Source: Streptomyces sp. NBC_00425 (lineage in GTDB: Bacteria; Actinomycetota; Actinomycetes; Streptomycetales; Streptomycetaceae). Taken from it: 64,000 bases of DNA. Below are positions 19,795 to 30,247 of this stretch, piece after piece; position 1 is the stretch's first letter; each line of letters starts with the position of its first letter. Both the position numbers and the translations under genes were made by a program. The stretch lies in assembly GCF_036030735.1 (NCBI RefSeq), contig NZ_CP107928.1:9672001-9736000 (forward strand). Reading direction: 5' to 3'. The notes below the pieces were generated by a model. It worked only from the letters and a program-made list of their open reading frames with translations. It was not told the DNA's origin and did not search any database.

Positions 19795-20061
19795 ATGAGC
19801 CGACCCGTCACCGACGACACCGCCACCGTGCCGGCCGCGCCCGCGGCCCCCACCGCCGACGAGATCAGGGACGCCGTCGCCCGGACCGTCGGCGTGGCCG
19901 CCGAGGCCATAGCCGACGACACCAACCTCGTCGCCGTCGGCCTGAAGTCCCTGCACATGATGCAGCTCATCAACGGCTGGCGGCGCGCCGGCCACCGCGT
20001 CGCCCTCAAGGACCTCGCCGCCGACCCCACCGTGGGCGGCTGGTCCCGGCTGCTGAGCTGA
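19795..20061 (+). CDS. Discrete acyl/aryl carrier protein
   Basis: An 88-residue stand-alone carrier. The phosphopantetheine attachment Ser lies in VGLKSLHMMQL. The following helix (INGWRRAGHRVALKDLAADP) looks more like aryl/peptidyl carrier domains of siderophore and ChlB2-type systems than like the ACPs embedded in the PKS genes here. A Pro/Ala-rich N-terminal tail of about 20 residues precedes the fold. It starts 26 bases after the KASIII stop behind GAGGAGAG, so the two are co-transcribed and are probably donor or acceptor for each other. An enzyme loading it (adenylating ligase or iterative PKS) is not in this window. Confidence 0.85.
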   Translation: MSRPVTDDTATVPAAPAAPTADEIRDAVARTVGVAAEAIADDTNLVAVGLKSLHMMQLINGWRRAGHRVALKDLAADPTVGGWSRLLS

Positions 20062-20081
20062 CAGATCCGCACCCGCACACC

Positions 20082-20110
20082 GGGGGCCGGGGCGATCCGC
20101 CCCGGCCCCC
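20082..20110. terminator. Strong 12-bp hairpin between convergent genes
   Basis: GGGGGCCGGGGC (20082-20093), loop GATCC, and the exact complement (20099-20110) lie 20 bases after the carrier protein stop and 27 bases beyond the stop of the leftward flavoprotein gene. It probably ends transcription from both sides. Confidence 0.7.
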
Positions 20111-20137
20111 GTCCGCCGTCTCAGACGCGGCCCGCCC

Positions 20138-21607
20138 TCACCCGCGCGCCCCGAACCACTGCCGCAGCGCGTCCACGAGCGCCGGATCGCCCAGCGCGCC
20201 CAGCCACGCCACATGCCCGTCCGGCCGCAGCAGCACCGCCTCGGCGGCGATGTCCGCCGTCGCCCGCGCCACGGCCACCTCCACCCGGTCCGACCACGGC
20301 GCCACCACCGTCCGCGCGGCGCCCCGCCCCGCGGACATGTCGAGCAGCAGACCCCGCCCCCCGTGCTGCAGCCGGGCCACACTGCTGGGCCCGCCGGGCG
20401 TCGCAAGCTCCACGTGCGGCAGCCGGCGACCGAGCGGCCCCGGCGCGTCCTCGTGCGCGTAACTGACATCCACCCCCGTCGACAGCTCCAGCAGATACCG
20501 GTTGACGTCGGGGAAACGCAGCAGCGTCGTCACCAGCTCCCGCACCGGCGCCACCCGCCGCACCGGATGGATCAGAGCCAGCTGGGTGTCGGTGGCCGAC
20601 GCCGCACGCACCGCCGCCGGACGGCGCTCGGCGGTATACGTGTCCAGCAGATCCGGCGGAGCCCAGCCCAGCAGATCACCCGCGAGCTTCCAGCCGAGGT
20701 TCACCGCGTCCTGCAGACACAGATTGATGCGCAGGCCCGCCAGCGGATAGAACGTGTGCGCCGCGTCGCCGACCAGGAACACCCGCTCGTCCTGGAAACG
20801 CTCCGCCACCCGCGAAGGCCCCCCGTACCGGCGGATCCAGCGCACCGGCACATCGGGGAACGGCCGCTCGTTGAGCCGCTCGACACTCGCCCGCAGCTCC
20901 CGGGCCGTCGGCGGCACCGAAGGCCCCGGCAGCTCGGTGTCGAACTCGGCGGTGATCACACGCGTCACCCCCGGCTCCACCGGCACCGACGAATACAGTC
21001 CGCCCGCCGGGCAGAACCGCGCCCCGCGGTGCACCTCCTCCAGAGCGGCGAAGTCGGTCTCCACATCGGCGACCAGACCGCAGTTCGCCTGACTGGAACC
21101 GGGAAAACGGATGCCCGCCAGCTCACGCACCCGGCTGTCCTCCCCGTCCGCGCCCACCAGATAACTGCCGCGCAGCCGGGACTCCGCACCACCGTGGCGC
21201 ACGGTGACCGTGACCCCCGCGTCGTCCTGCTCGTAGCCGACCAGCTCACGGCCCGACAGCAGATCCGCACCCCCCTTCACGGCCCGCTGCTCCAGCTCGC
21301 GCTCCAGATACTCCTGGCCCAGCAGCAGCGCGGGCAGATGACGGCCCTCCAACGGGGCGCTGTCCAGCCACAGCAGCGAGAAGTGCGTGCCCTGGGACGG
21401 CGCGGTGTGCTCCCACAGACCGTCCAGCAGACCCCGCTGGTCCAGGAGTTCGGCCGCTGTCGTGTTCAGGGCCTGGCCCACGGACCGGCCGCCCTCGCGC
21501 GCCGTGTGGCGCTCCAGCACGATCGTGTCGATGCCCCACAGCCCCAGCTCGTGGGCGAGCATGAGGCCGGCGGGCCCGCCGCCCGAGATGATGACGGGAT
21601 CGGACAT
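20138..21607 (-). CDS. FAD-dependent PHBH-fold flavoprotein (group A monooxygenase-like)
   Basis: 489 residues with the three marks of the p-hydroxybenzoate hydroxylase fold: the N-terminal dinucleotide motif GGGPAGLMLAHEL, the DG motif YLVGADGEDS, and the GD motif RVFLVGDAAH. After GDAAH the usual P-x-G-G-Q/H-G-x-N stretch is replaced by FYPLAGLRINLCLQDAVNLG, a marked departure in a flavin-contacting loop. The C-terminal thioredoxin-like domain of about 110 residues is typical of actinomycete polyketide hydroxylases. By family it would hydroxylate or epoxidise a polyketide with NAD(P)H and O2. Flavoproteins of this fold also act as non-oxidative decalin-forming cyclases (PyrE3 in pyrroindomycin), which fits the predicted product. 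It is the last gene of the leftward run, 115 bases after PKS G. Start ATG 21607 has AGGAA eight bases upstream. Confidence 0.9.
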   Translation of the reverse strand: MSDPVIISGGGPAGLMLAHELGLWGIDTIVLERHTAREGGRSVGQALNTTAAELLDQRGLLDGLWEHTAPSQGTHFSLLWLDSAPLEGRHLPALLLGQEYLERELEQRAVKGGADLLSGRELVGYEQDDAGVTVTVRHGGAESRLRGSYLVGADGEDSRVRELAGIRFPGSSQANCGLVADVETDFAALEEVHRGARFCPAGGLYSSVPVEPGVTRVITAEFDTELPGPSVPPTARELRASVERLNERPFPDVPVRWIRRYGGPSRVAERFQDERVFLVGDAAHTFYPLAGLRINLCLQDAVNLGWKLAGDLLGWAPPDLLDTYTAERRPAAVRAASATDTQLALIHPVRRVAPVRELVTTLLRFPDVNRYLLELSTGVDVSYAHEDAPGPLGRRLPHVELATPGGPSSVARLQHGGRGLLLDMSAGRGAARTVVAPWSDRVEVAVARATADIAAEAVLLRPDGHVAWLGALGDPALVDALRQWFGARG

Positions 21608-21678
21608 AACCTGTTCCTAAGGGTCGGGCGGTCCAGGGGACCGGCGTACGGCGTGGTCGGAGAAGGACAGGCCCGCGA

Positions 21679-21721
21679 TCGGGGGCCGCGTGCCCGGGGG
21701 GCGCGTGCCCGGAGGCCGCGG
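21679..21721. repeat. Short tandem repeat between PKS G and the flavoprotein gene
   Basis: GGCCGCGTGCCCGG and GGCGCGTGCCCGG are repeated in tandem, followed by a third partial GGCCGCG, just after the PKS G stop. It is GC-rich with modest pairing potential; no function is evident. Confidence 0.5.
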
Positions 21722-21722
21722 C

Positions 21723-24700
21723 TCAGACGATCCCGAGCTCGTTGTCGATGAGGTCGAAGATCTCGTCGTCGCTCGCCGCCGAGATACGCTCGGCCGCCGA
21801 CCCCTCGGACCCGGCCGCGTCGAACTGGCCCTCCTCCAGGCGCAGCAGGAAGTCCTGCAGCCGGGCCGCGGCCCTGCCCGCCGACGCAGGCGAGACCACC
21901 GCCTCACCCAACGTGCCCTGAAGCGCGTCGAGTTCGGCCAGCAACCGCCCGAACACATCGGCCTGCGGCGGCGCGAGCAGCTCGTCGAGATGCCCCACCA
22001 GCGCGGCCGGCGTCGGATGGTCGAAGATCAGCGTCGGCGACAGCCGGCGGCCGGTCGCCGCGCCGAGCCGGTTGCGCAGCTCGACCGCGGACAGCGAGTC
22101 GAAACCGAGCGTCTTGAAAGGACGCTCCAGCCCGACACTGTCCGCCGTGGCGTGCCCGAGGACCGCCGCGACGTTCTCGCACACGACCTCCGCCAGCAGC
22201 GCCCGCCGCCCCTGCGCGGGCAGCGCCGCGAGCCGGTCGGCGAGCACGTCGCCCCCGCCCCCCGGGCCGCCCGCCCCCCGCGCGGCCCGGACCGCCGACG
22301 CCCCCGCCCGCGGCCGCACCAGAGCGGCGAACAGCGGCTCCAGCACACCGGCCGCCGCCCGCTCGGCCAGCACCGCCGGATCGAGCCCCATCGCCACCGA
22401 CAGCGGCTGACGCAGCCCGAGCGCCGCGTCGAACAGCGCCAGCCCCTCCTGCGGCGTCAGAGCCGTCACCCCCGTACGGGACAGCCGGCTCAGCGCCGTG
22501 CCGTCGAGATGCCCCGTCATCCTGCTCGCCTGGTCCCACAGGCCCCAGGCGAGGGAGGTGGCGGGCAGGCCCTGGGTGTGGCGGTGGTGGGCGAGGGCGT
22601 CGAGGAAGGTGTTGGCGGCGGCGTAGTTGGCCTGTCCGGGGTTGCCGAGGAGGCCGGCGGCGGAGGAGTAGAGGACGAAGGCGGTGAGGTCGTGGTGGCG
22701 GGTGAGGCGGTGCAGGTGCCAGGCGGCGTCGGCTTTGGGCGCCAGGACGGTGTCGAGGCGGTGGGGGGTGAGGGTGTCGACGGTGCCGTCGTCGAGGAGG
22801 CCGGCGGTGTGGACGACGGCGGTGAGGGGGTGGCGGGGGTCGACGGTGTCGAGGAGGCGGGCGAGGGCGGCGGGGTCGCCGAGGTCGCAGGCGGTGAGGG
22901 TGACGGTGGCGCCGAGCCGGGTGAGGTCGTCGGTGAGCTGGGCGGCGCCGGGTGCGTCGCCTCCGGTGCGGCTGGTGAGGTTCAGGTGGCGGATGCGGTG
23001 GTGGGTGACGAGGTGGCGGGCCAGCAGGCCGCCGAGGGCGCCGGTGGCTCCGGTGATCAGGACGGTGCCCTCGACGTCCAGCGCACGCGGCAGCGTCAGC
23101 AGCGTCTTGCCCGTGTGCTGGGCCTGACTGAGATACCGCAGCGCGTCGACGGCATGGCTGACGTCCCACGCGGTGATCGGCGGCGGCGTCAGCGCCCCGG
23201 CCTCGAACAGCGCCACCAGCTCGGCCCATATCGCCTGGATCCGCCCCGGCTCCGCCTCCATCAGGTCGAACGCCCGGTAGGCCACGCCCGGATGCTCGGC
23301 CGCGACCTGCCCGGCATCCCTGATGTCGGTCTTGCCGATCTCCAGGAAGCGGCCGCCGCGGGGCAGCAGGCGCAGGGAGGCGTCGACGAACTCCTTGGCG
23401 AGGCAGTCCAGGACGACGTCCACGCCGTGGCCGCCGGTGGCGGCGAGGAAGCCCTGCTCGAAGCCGGTGGTGCGGGAGTCGGCGAGGTGGGCGTCGTCCA
23501 GGCCCAGGCCGCGCAGCGCGTCCCACTTGCCCAGGCCGGCGGTGCCGTACACCTCGGCGCCCAGGTGCCGGGCTATCTGCAGGGCGGCCATGCCCACACC
23601 GCCGGCCGCCGAATGCACCAGCAGCCGCTCACCGCGCCGCAGCCCCGCCAGATCCACCAGACCGTAGTACGCCGTGAGATACACCACCGGCACGACAGCG
23701 GCCTGCTGGAACGTCAGCCCCCGCGGGATCCGCGCCGCCCACCGGTGATCGGTGACAGCGACCGGAGCGAGCCCGCCGGACGGGAACAGACCCATCACCC
23801 GGTCGCCCGGCGAGAACGCGGTCACCTGCGAGCCCACCTCGACGACCACGCCCGCACCCTCGCCGCCGATCCGGGCGTCGTCCCCCGGATACATGCCCAG
23901 GCCCACCATCACGTCCCGGAAGTTCAGACCCCCCGCACGCATCGCGACCCGTATCTCATGACCCTGGAGCGGCCCCTCGCCCTCCGGATGGGGCAGCAGC
24001 GCCAGATGGGCGAGCGTCCCCCTGCTGGTCACGTCGAGCCGCCAGGAATCGCAGCCGTCCGGCGGCGTCAGCACACCGGACGCGTCCGCCGCGCGCACCA
24101 GCCGCGGCACCTGCACACCCCCGTCGCGGACGGCCGCCTCGCCAAGCCGCCCGGCGAGAGCCTGGACCAGCGCCGCCCCCGTCCCGCACGACCCCGTCCC
24201 CGGCGTCACCGGGCCGCCGCCCACGTCGAGCAGCGCGAAACGGCCCGGATGCTCGGTGGCCGCCGACCGCACCAGACCCCACACGGGCGCGGCGGCCAGA
24301 TCACGGATCTCGGGACCCGGACGCGCCGCGACGGCATCGCGGGTGACCACGACCAACTGCGCGTCCTCGAACCGCTCGTCCGCCAGCCACTCCCGCACCT
24401 GAGCCGTCACCCGCCCCAGAACGGCACGCATGGCGTCCAGCACCTCCTCGTCCGCCGGGCCGCCGACACAGGTGACCAGCACGCGCGCCGGAACGCCCGC
24501 GCCCTCGTCCACCGCCGCCCGCAGCGCGCCGAGCGTGTCGTAGACCCGGACGGACGCTGCGTCCCCGGCCGCCTCCCGCAGCGCCTCGGCCAGACCCAGC
24601 GGATCGGCCCCGACCACCCCCACCGGCCCGAGCGGCTCCGGCTCCCCGGCCACGCCCGCGGGGAGCGGCGTCCACGCCGGCAGATGGAGCCCGGCGGGCG

Positions 24701-27700
24701 CGGCGGTGGCGGCCCCGGCCGCGGCGAGCTGCTCACGGGTGATCGTCCGGGTGGTGAGTTCCCCGACGGTCAGGACGGGTTGTCCGGTGGGGTCGGTGGC
24801 GGTGATGCGGAGGGTGTCGGGGGTGGTTCGGGTGAGGTGGGCGTGGAGGGTGGTGGGGTGGGTGGCGTGGAGGGTGATGTCGTTCCAGGCGAAGGGGATG
24901 CGGATCCCGGCGTCGGCGTCGGTGTCTGTGCTGGTGTCGGTGCTGGTGTCGGTGTGTGTGTCGGTGTGGGGGGTGGTGGCGAGGAGGGCGTGGAGGGTGG
25001 CGTCGAGGAGTGCGGGGTGGAGGGGGTGGTCGTGGGGGGTGGTGTGCGGGGGGAGGGTGATGCGGGCGTAGTAGTCGTCTGCGTGGTGCCAGAGGTGGGT
25101 GAGGCCTTGGAAGGCGGGTCCGTAGGCGTAGCCCTGGGCGGTGAGGCGGGGGTAGAGGCCGGTGAGGTCGACGGGGGTGGCGTGGGCGGGGGGCCAGACA
25201 GCGGGCGCGGGTGCGGGTGCGGGTGCGGGTGTGGGGGTGAGGGTGCCGGTGGCGTGGCGGGTCCAGGGAGCGGGGTCGGTGTCCTCTACGCCCTCACCCG
25301 CCTCCGGACGGGAATGGACGGACAGCGCCCGCGCCCCCGAGCCGTCCGGCGCCTCGACCGTCACCTGAAGCCGGACCGCGCCCAGGGAGGGCAGGGCCAA
25401 CGGCGCCTCGAGGACGACGTCCTCCACCGCGCCCAGACCCGTGAGCCGGGCCGCGTGCAGGGCGAGGTCGAGGTAGGCGGTGCCGGGCAGGAGGGTGGTG
25501 CCGGCGATGGTGTGGTCGGCGAGCCAGGGCTGGTCGTGGGGGGTGAGGCGGCCGGTGAGGACGAGGTGCCCGGTGTCGGCGAGTTCGACGGCGGCGCCGA
25601 GCAGGGGGTGATCGGCGCGGTTCAGGCCGGCGCTCGTCACGTCCGTTCGCGGGACGGCGTGCAGCCAGAAGTCCTCGTGCTGGAAGGCGTAGGTGGGCAG
25701 GGCGACACGCCGGCCTGCGCCCAGAAGGGGAGTGAGGTCGGCGCCGATGCCGTGGGCGTGCAGGACGGCCAGCGCCCCCAGGGCGGTACGGGCCTCGTCC
25801 TTGTCCTTGCGCAGGACGGCGACCGCGGTGACGTTGCCTGAGCCCGTGGTGCCGCTGCTGCCCTCGGCGCCGGTGTCGGTGCCAGTGTCGGTGCCGGTGT
25901 CGAGGGTGTTCTTGACGAGGGCGGTCAGGACGGGGTCGGGGCCGAGTTCGAGGTAGGCGGTGATCCCGCGCGCGTGCAGGGCCTGGACGCCGTCGTGGAA
26001 GCGGACCGCCGCCCGGATGTGCCCCGCCCAGTACGCCGGGTCGGTCAGCTCGCCCTCCACCGCTGGGGCGCCGGTGACGTTGGAGATCACCGCGAGCCGC
26101 GGCTCACGGAACACGATCCCGGCGACGGCCTCCTCGAACCGGGCGACCGCGGTGTCCATGTGCGGGGAATGGAAGGCGTGCGAGACCGCCAGACGCTTGA
26201 CGCGCACCCCCTCCTGCCGGAATCGCTCCGCGAGCTCCCCGGCGGCGTCGGCGTCGCCGGAGACGACGACCGCCGAAGGCCCGTTGACCGCCGCCAGCGC
26301 CAGCCGCCCCCCGAACGACGCCACCACCGGCGCCACCTGCTCCGCGGGGGCGGCGACGGCGATCATCGCACCGCCCGCCCGGGCGGCCTGCATCAGCCGG
26401 CCCCGCACCGCCACCAGCCGGCACGCGTCCGCCAGCGAGAACACCCCCGCCGCATACGCCGCCGCAACCTCGCCGACCGAATGCCCGATCACCGCGTCCG
26501 GGCGCACGCCCCACGACGACACCAGAGCGAACAACGCCGACTCCACCGCGAACAGGGCCGCCTGCGTGAACTGGGTTTCCTCCAGCAACGCCGCCTCGGC
26601 GCTGCCCTCCTCCGCGAACACGACGTCCTTCAGGGACCGCCCCAGCTCTGCGTCCAGATGCACGCACGCGGCGTCGAAGGCCTGCGCGAACACCGGGAAC
26701 GCCGCATACAACTCCCTGCCCATCCGGGGGCGCTGGCTGCCCTGCCCGGAGAACATCACCGCAAGCCCGCCCGCGCCGGTGGCGCGGCCCCGCACCACAT
26801 CCGCGCCGCTCTTGCCGGCCGCCAGCGCGTCCAGGCCCGCCAGGAGCTGTTCACGACCCTCGCCCAGCACCACCGCCCGGTGCTCGAACACCGACCGCGT
26901 CACCGCCAGCGACCACCCCACATCCACCGGATCGACCGAGTCGACCGAGCCGACCGAGTCGACCGGGTCGACCGGGTCGCCTTCGCTCTCCCGCACGAAC
27001 TCCGCCAGTCGTGCGGCCTGTTCGCGCAGCGCGGCAGGCGTCTTCGCGGACAGCGTCCAGGGCACGAGGGCCGTCCGGGCGGGGGTGGTGCGAGGGCTCG
27101 CCTCGGAAACGTCGGCATCGGCGGGGGCGGGGGTGTCGGTGTCGGCGGGGGTGTCGGCGGGGCTGAGGGCATCAGCGTCGGCGGTGGGGGTGTCGGTGTC
27201 GGTGGGGGCTTGTTCGAGGATGACGTGGGCGTTGGTGCCGGAGATCCCGAACGAGGAGACCGCGGCCCGGCGCGGCCGGCCGGTCAGGGGCCAGGGGCGC
27301 TGCTCGGTGAGGAGGGCGACCGCGCCCTCGTTCCAGTCGACGTGGGAGGTGGGCGCGTCGACGTGCAGGGTCTGGGGCAGTATTCCGTGGCGCATCGCCA
27401 TGACCATCTTGATGACGCTGCCGACGCCGGCGGCGGCCTGGGTGTGGCCGATGTTCGACTTCAGCGAGCCCAGCCACAGGGGTTGTTCGCTGTCGTGGGC
27501 CTGGCCGTAGGTGGCGAGGAGGGCCTGGGCCTCGATGGGGTCGCCGAGCTTGGTGCCGGTGCCGTGCGCCTCGACCGCGTCCACGTCGGAGGCGGCGACG
27601 CGGGCGTCGGCCAGGGCCTGGCGGATCACCCGCTGCTGGGACGGCCCGTTCGGCGCGGTCAGTCCGTTGGACGCGCCGTCCTGGTTGATCGCGCTGCCCC

Positions 27701-28589
27701 GGATCACGGCCCACACCGGATGCCCGTTGCGCCGCGCCTCGGACAGCCGCTCCAGCACCAGCCAGCCGACACCCTCCGCCCAGCCGGTGCCGTCCGCGCC
27801 GTCCGCGAAGGCCTTGCACCGGCCGTCGGCGGACAGCCCGCGCTGCCGGCTGAACTCCACGAACGTGTTCGGTGTCGCCATGACGGTGACGCCCCCGGCC
27901 AGCGCCAGGGAGCATTCGTCCCTGCGCAGCGCCCGGCCCGCCTGGTGCAGGGCGACGAGCGACGACGAGCAGGCGGTGTCCACGGTCACGGCGGGGCCTT
28001 CCAGGCCCAGGGTGTAGGCGATCCGGCCGGTGGCGATGCTGCCCAGGCTGCCGTTGACGAGGTAGCCCTCGAAGCTCTCGGGCGCGGGCTTCAGGCGCGA
28101 CGCGTAGTCGTTGTACATGACGCCCGCGAAGACGCCGGTGTCGCTGCCGCGCAACGTCTGCGGCACGATCCCGGCCCGCTCGAACGCCTCCCACGCCGTC
28201 TCCAGCAGCAGCCGCTGCTGCGGATCCATCGCGAGCGCCTCACGCGGACTGATCCCGAAGAACTCCGCGTCGAACCCCGCCGCGTCGTAGAGGAACCCGC
28301 CCTGACGCGTCGTCGACTTCCCCACCGCGTCGGGGTCCGGGTCGTACAGGTCCTCCACGTCCCAGCCCCGGCCCGCCGGGAACTCCCCGACCGCGTCGAC
28401 GCCCCCCGCGACCACATCCCACAGACCCTCCGGCGAGACCACCCCGCCCGGAAAACGACAGGCCATCCCCACGACCGCCAACGGCTCGTGCGCCCGGTCC
28501 TCCACATCGGCCAGCCGGCGACGTGCCTGACGCAGGTCGGCCGTCGCGCGCTTGAGGTATTCGCGGAACTTGTCTTCGGTGTTTCCCAC
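21723..28589 (-). CDS. Single-module, fully reducing type I PKS G: KS-AT-DH-ER-KR-ACP
   Basis: 2,288 residues. It begins with a coiled-coil docking helix ([20 protein letters not shown]), then KS 28485-27215 ([13 protein letters not shown], Cys codon 27971-27969), AT 27060-25930 (GHSVGEV, HAFH: malonyl), DH 25620-24740 ([18 protein letters not shown]), ER 23985-23110 (HSAAGGVG nucleotide motif), KR 23065-22500 (LDD, B-type; NYAAAN) and ACP 22190-21980 (GFDSL). The tail [15 protein letters not shown] is a C-terminal docking element. All catalytic residues look intact, so one round adds an unbranched saturated C2 unit. GTG 28589 has GAAAGGG about nine bases upstream. Large parts are nearly identical to module 1 of PKS J on the other strand. 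Docking ends place it mid-pathway; receiving the chain from PKS A and passing it to J is my inference. Confidence 0.94.
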   Translation of the reverse strand: MGNTEDKFREYLKRATADLRQARRRLADVEDRAHEPLAVVGMACRFPGGVVSPEGLWDVVAGGVDAVGEFPAGRGWDVEDLYDPDPDAVGKSTTRQGGFLYDAAGFDAEFFGISPREALAMDPQQRLLLETAWEAFERAGIVPQTLRGSDTGVFAGVMYNDYASRLKPAPESFEGYLVNGSLGSIATGRIAYTLGLEGPAVTVDTACSSSLVALHQAGRALRRDECSLALAGGVTVMATPNTFVEFSRQRGLSADGRCKAFADGADGTGWAEGVGWLVLERLSEARRNGHPVWAVIRGSAINQDGASNGLTAPNGPSQQRVIRQALADARVAASDVDAVEAHGTGTKLGDPIEAQALLATYGQAHDSEQPLWLGSLKSNIGHTQAAAGVGSVIKMVMAMRHGILPQTLHVDAPTSHVDWNEGAVALLTEQRPWPLTGRPRRAAVSSFGISGTNAHVILEQAPTDTDTPTADADALSPADTPADTDTPAPADADVSEASPRTTPARTALVPWTLSAKTPAALREQAARLAEFVRESEGDPVDPVDSVGSVDSVDPVDVGWSLAVTRSVFEHRAVVLGEGREQLLAGLDALAAGKSGADVVRGRATGAGGLAVMFSGQGSQRPRMGRELYAAFPVFAQAFDAACVHLDAELGRSLKDVVFAEEGSAEAALLEETQFTQAALFAVESALFALVSSWGVRPDAVIGHSVGEVAAAYAAGVFSLADACRLVAVRGRLMQAARAGGAMIAVAAPAEQVAPVVASFGGRLALAAVNGPSAVVVSGDADAAGELAERFRQEGVRVKRLAVSHAFHSPHMDTAVARFEEAVAGIVFREPRLAVISNVTGAPAVEGELTDPAYWAGHIRAAVRFHDGVQALHARGITAYLELGPDPVLTALVKNTLDTGTDTGTDTGAEGSSGTTGSGNVTAVAVLRKDKDEARTALGALAVLHAHGIGADLTPLLGAGRRVALPTYAFQHEDFWLHAVPRTDVTSAGLNRADHPLLGAAVELADTGHLVLTGRLTPHDQPWLADHTIAGTTLLPGTAYLDLALHAARLTGLGAVEDVVLEAPLALPSLGAVRLQVTVEAPDGSGARALSVHSRPEAGEGVEDTDPAPWTRHATGTLTPTPAPAPAPAPAVWPPAHATPVDLTGLYPRLTAQGYAYGPAFQGLTHLWHHADDYYARITLPPHTTPHDHPLHPALLDATLHALLATTPHTDTHTDTSTDTSTDTDADAGIRIPFAWNDITLHATHPTTLHAHLTRTTPDTLRITATDPTGQPVLTVGELTTRTITREQLAAAGAATAAPAGLHLPAWTPLPAGVAGEPEPLGPVGVVGADPLGLAEALREAAGDAASVRVYDTLGALRAAVDEGAGVPARVLVTCVGGPADEEVLDAMRAVLGRVTAQVREWLADERFEDAQLVVVTRDAVAARPGPEIRDLAAAPVWGLVRSAATEHPGRFALLDVGGGPVTPGTGSCGTGAALVQALAGRLGEAAVRDGGVQVPRLVRAADASGVLTPPDGCDSWRLDVTSRGTLAHLALLPHPEGEGPLQGHEIRVAMRAGGLNFRDVMVGLGMYPGDDARIGGEGAGVVVEVGSQVTAFSPGDRVMGLFPSGGLAPVAVTDHRWAARIPRGLTFQQAAVVPVVYLTAYYGLVDLAGLRRGERLLVHSAAGGVGMAALQIARHLGAEVYGTAGLGKWDALRGLGLDDAHLADSRTTGFEQGFLAATGGHGVDVVLDCLAKEFVDASLRLLPRGGRFLEIGKTDIRDAGQVAAEHPGVAYRAFDLMEAEPGRIQAIWAELVALFEAGALTPPPITAWDVSHAVDALRYLSQAQHTGKTLLTLPRALDVEGTVLITGATGALGGLLARHLVTHHRIRHLNLTSRTGGDAPGAAQLTDDLTRLGATVTLTACDLGDPAALARLLDTVDPRHPLTAVVHTAGLLDDGTVDTLTPHRLDTVLAPKADAAWHLHRLTRHHDLTAFVLYSSAAGLLGNPGQANYAAANTFLDALAHHRHTQGLPATSLAWGLWDQASRMTGHLDGTALSRLSRTGVTALTPQEGLALFDAALGLRQPLSVAMGLDPAVLAERAAAGVLEPLFAALVRPRAGASAVRAARGAGGPGGGGDVLADRLAALPAQGRRALLAEVVCENVAAVLGHATADSVGLERPFKTLGFDSLSAVELRNRLGAATGRRLSPTLIFDHPTPAALVGHLDELLAPPQADVFGRLLAELDALQGTLGEAVVSPASAGRAAARLQDFLLRLEEGQFDAAGSEGSAAERISAASDDEIFDLIDNELGIV
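27170..28508 (-). repeat. Left arm of a large inverted repeat (KS of PKS G)
   Basis: On the minus strand 28508-28130 and 27870-27170 read nearly base for base like 30454-30832 and 31100-31800; the middle of the KS differs. Further G/J matches lie at about 26760-25935 with 32095-32920, 25300-24755 with 33560-34105, 23690-23325 with 35195-35560, and 23070-22520 with 35800-36350. Confidence 0.8.
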
Positions 28590-28656
28590 GGGGAGGGACC
28601 CTTTCGAGGCGGCCTGGGTGACGATCGGGGCGGGCGGCGGTGCGGGACGCGTGGAC

Positions 28657-28710
28657 GCGGGTCACGGGATGCGGGTCACGGGATGCGGATGCGGGACAAG
28701 GGGATGCGGG
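28657..28710. repeat. 14-base tandem repeats between the ferredoxin and PKS G genes
   Basis: GCGGGTCACGGGAT occurs twice exactly (28657-28670, 28671-28684), followed by degenerate copies (GCGGAT, GCGGGACAAGGGGAT). They lie in the 144-base leader between the ferredoxin stop and the PKS G start. Function unknown. Confidence 0.65.
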
Positions 28711-28733
28711 GGACCGGTGCCGGTCAGGGGCCG

Positions 28734-28940
28734 TCAGGCCTCCTGCACCTCGATGGCGAGCGAGGGGCAGCTGCGGGCCGCCTTACGGGCCTCGGCGTGC
28801 AGGCCGGGCTCCGGTTCCGCGTCGAGGAGGACGACGACGCCGTCCTCGTCGCGCTGGTCGAAGACGTCCGGGGCGGTCATGGCGCAGATGCCCGAGGAAC
28901 AGCACTCTTCTTCGTTGACCGTGATCAGCAGACGGCTCAC
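28734..28940 (-). CDS. Small single-cluster ferredoxin, P450 electron donor
   Basis: About 68 residues, typical of actinomycete 3Fe-4S/4Fe-4S ferredoxins paired with CYP105 enzymes. Cluster ligands lie in ECCSSGICAMTAPDVF and in the C-terminal CPSLAIEV. The acidic middle (DEDGVVVLL) is usual for this family. It carries electrons from a ferredoxin reductase to the P450. I chose the second of two adjacent GTG codons (28940): it gives a GTGA overlap with the P450 stop, implying translational coupling, and a seven-base gap from GGAGG. No reductase gene is visible here; a housekeeping enzyme would have to serve. Confidence 0.93.
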   Translation of the reverse strand: MSRLLITVNEEECCSSGICAMTAPDVFDQRDEDGVVVLLDAEPEPGLHAEARKAARSCPSLAIEVQEA

Positions 28941-30145
28941 CACGTCACCTCCAGACGATGAATTCCGAATACCGTCGCATCCTTGAAGGGAATTTCTTCA
29001 GGAGGCGACACCAGACGCAGTTTCGGTATGCGCCGGAAAAGCGTGTCGTAGACGATTTCGAGTTCCGCGCGCGCCAGATTCTGGCCGAGGCACGCATGGA
29101 CGCCGAAACCGAAGGCGACATGACCCGACGTGTTCCGCCCGATGTCCAGCTCGCCGGGATCGGGGAAGACCTGCCCGTCGTGGTTGGCGGCGGCGGCGGA
29201 GGCGATGAAGCCCTCGCCGGCGCGGACCGTGACACCGCCGACCTCGATGTCCTCCAGGGCCACCCGGGCGGTCGGGTAGTCGACGATGCTGAAGTAGCGC
29301 AGGATCTCCTCGACGGCGCCCGGGGTCAGCGACGGGTCCTCGGTGATCCGGGCGAGCTTCGCCGGCTCGCGCAACAGCGCCGCCACGCCCAGCGAGATCA
29401 TGTTCGCGGTGGTCTCGTGACCGGCGACGAGCAGCAGCACCGCGAACCCCGTGATCAGCTCGCGGTCGTAGACGCCCGCCTCCCGGTACTTCACGACGAG
29501 CCGGCTGACGAGCGCGTCGTCCGGTTCGGTCTCCTTGCTGACGACGAGCTCGCCGAGGAACTCCCGCAGGGCGCCGAACGCGTGCTGCCGGTCGGCCGGG
29601 GTGCTGGCCCGGTCGAGCAGGACCTCGGTGTACTTCTGGAAGACGCTCCGGGTGTCGTAGGGCACGCCCAGCAGTTCGCAGATGGCGAGCGAGGGCACCG
29701 GCAGCGACAGCTCCTGGACCAGGTCGACGGGCCGGCCGGCGCCGCGCTCCAGGATGCCGGTCACGCACTCGTCGACGATCTCCTGGATACGGGGACGGAG
29801 CCTGCGGATCCGGTTCGCCGTGAACTCGCTGGTGACCATGCGGCGGTGCAGCGCGTGATCCGGGGCGTCCATCGAGAGCAGAAAACCCTTCTGCGCGAAG
29901 ACGCCGATGTCGGCGACCGTCGCGGGAAAGGACGGGTGCGCACGGTTCGAGGACGTCGCCGGGTGGCTCAGCAGGGCCCGCACGTCCTCATGACGCGTCG
30001 CCAGCCAGGCCGTCCTGCCGTTCTGCAGAACCACTTCGGACACCGGCTCGGCGGGCCGCAGTCGCGCGTATTCGGCCGGAGGGCTGAACGGGCAGGTGCG
30101 AGGAAAAGGAAAAGAAGGCGTTTCGGAGGTATCGGCATCGGGCAT
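28937..30145 (-). CDS. Cytochrome P450, CYP105-like
   Basis: 402 residues. Heme loop FGFGVHACLG, I-helix AGHETT, K-helix EILR. The N-terminus (PSFPFPRTCPFSPP), the TSSNRAHPSFP segment and the C-terminal GIHRLEVTW are typical of CYP105 enzymes, which oxidise diverse polyketides and xenobiotics. I prefer ATG 30145 because GAGAGG sits eight bases upstream and the protein then begins in CYP105 style; an in-frame ATG at 30181 would add 12 residues. It is the first gene of the leftward run P450-ferredoxin-PKS G-flavoprotein, driven from the divergent region shared with PKS J. The site of oxidation cannot be told from sequence. Confidence 0.95.
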   Translation of the reverse strand: MPDADTSETPSFPFPRTCPFSPPAEYARLRPAEPVSEVVLQNGRTAWLATRHEDVRALLSHPATSSNRAHPSFPATVADIGVFAQKGFLLSMDAPDHALHRRMVTSEFTANRIRRLRPRIQEIVDECVTGILERGAGRPVDLVQELSLPVPSLAICELLGVPYDTRSVFQKYTEVLLDRASTPADRQHAFGALREFLGELVVSKETEPDDALVSRLVVKYREAGVYDRELITGFAVLLLVAGHETTANMISLGVAALLREPAKLARITEDPSLTPGAVEEILRYFSIVDYPTARVALEDIEVGGVTVRAGEGFIASAAAANHDGQVFPDPGELDIGRNTSGHVAFGFGVHACLGQNLARAELEIVYDTLFRRIPKLRLVSPPEEIPFKDATVFGIHRLEVTW

Positions 30146-30204
30146 GTCGTCGACCTCTCGCTCGAGGTTATGCATTCGCACGGTGCGGCGGAATACGCGC
30201 CGGG

Positions 30205-30236
30205 AGCGTAAGAGTCACGCCTTAACTCCTGCTAAA
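30205..30236 (-). promoter_or_regulatory. SARP-like heptamer direct repeat plus -10 for the leftward P450 operon
   Basis: Read toward the P450: TTTAGCA, 4 bases, TTAAGGC, 8 bases, TACGCT (-10; 30210 to 30205). Spacing is identical to the site in front of the P450 at 16442. The predicted transcript start is about 50 bases before ATG 30145. Confidence 0.5.
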
Positions 30237-30247
30237 AGGAGTCCGGC

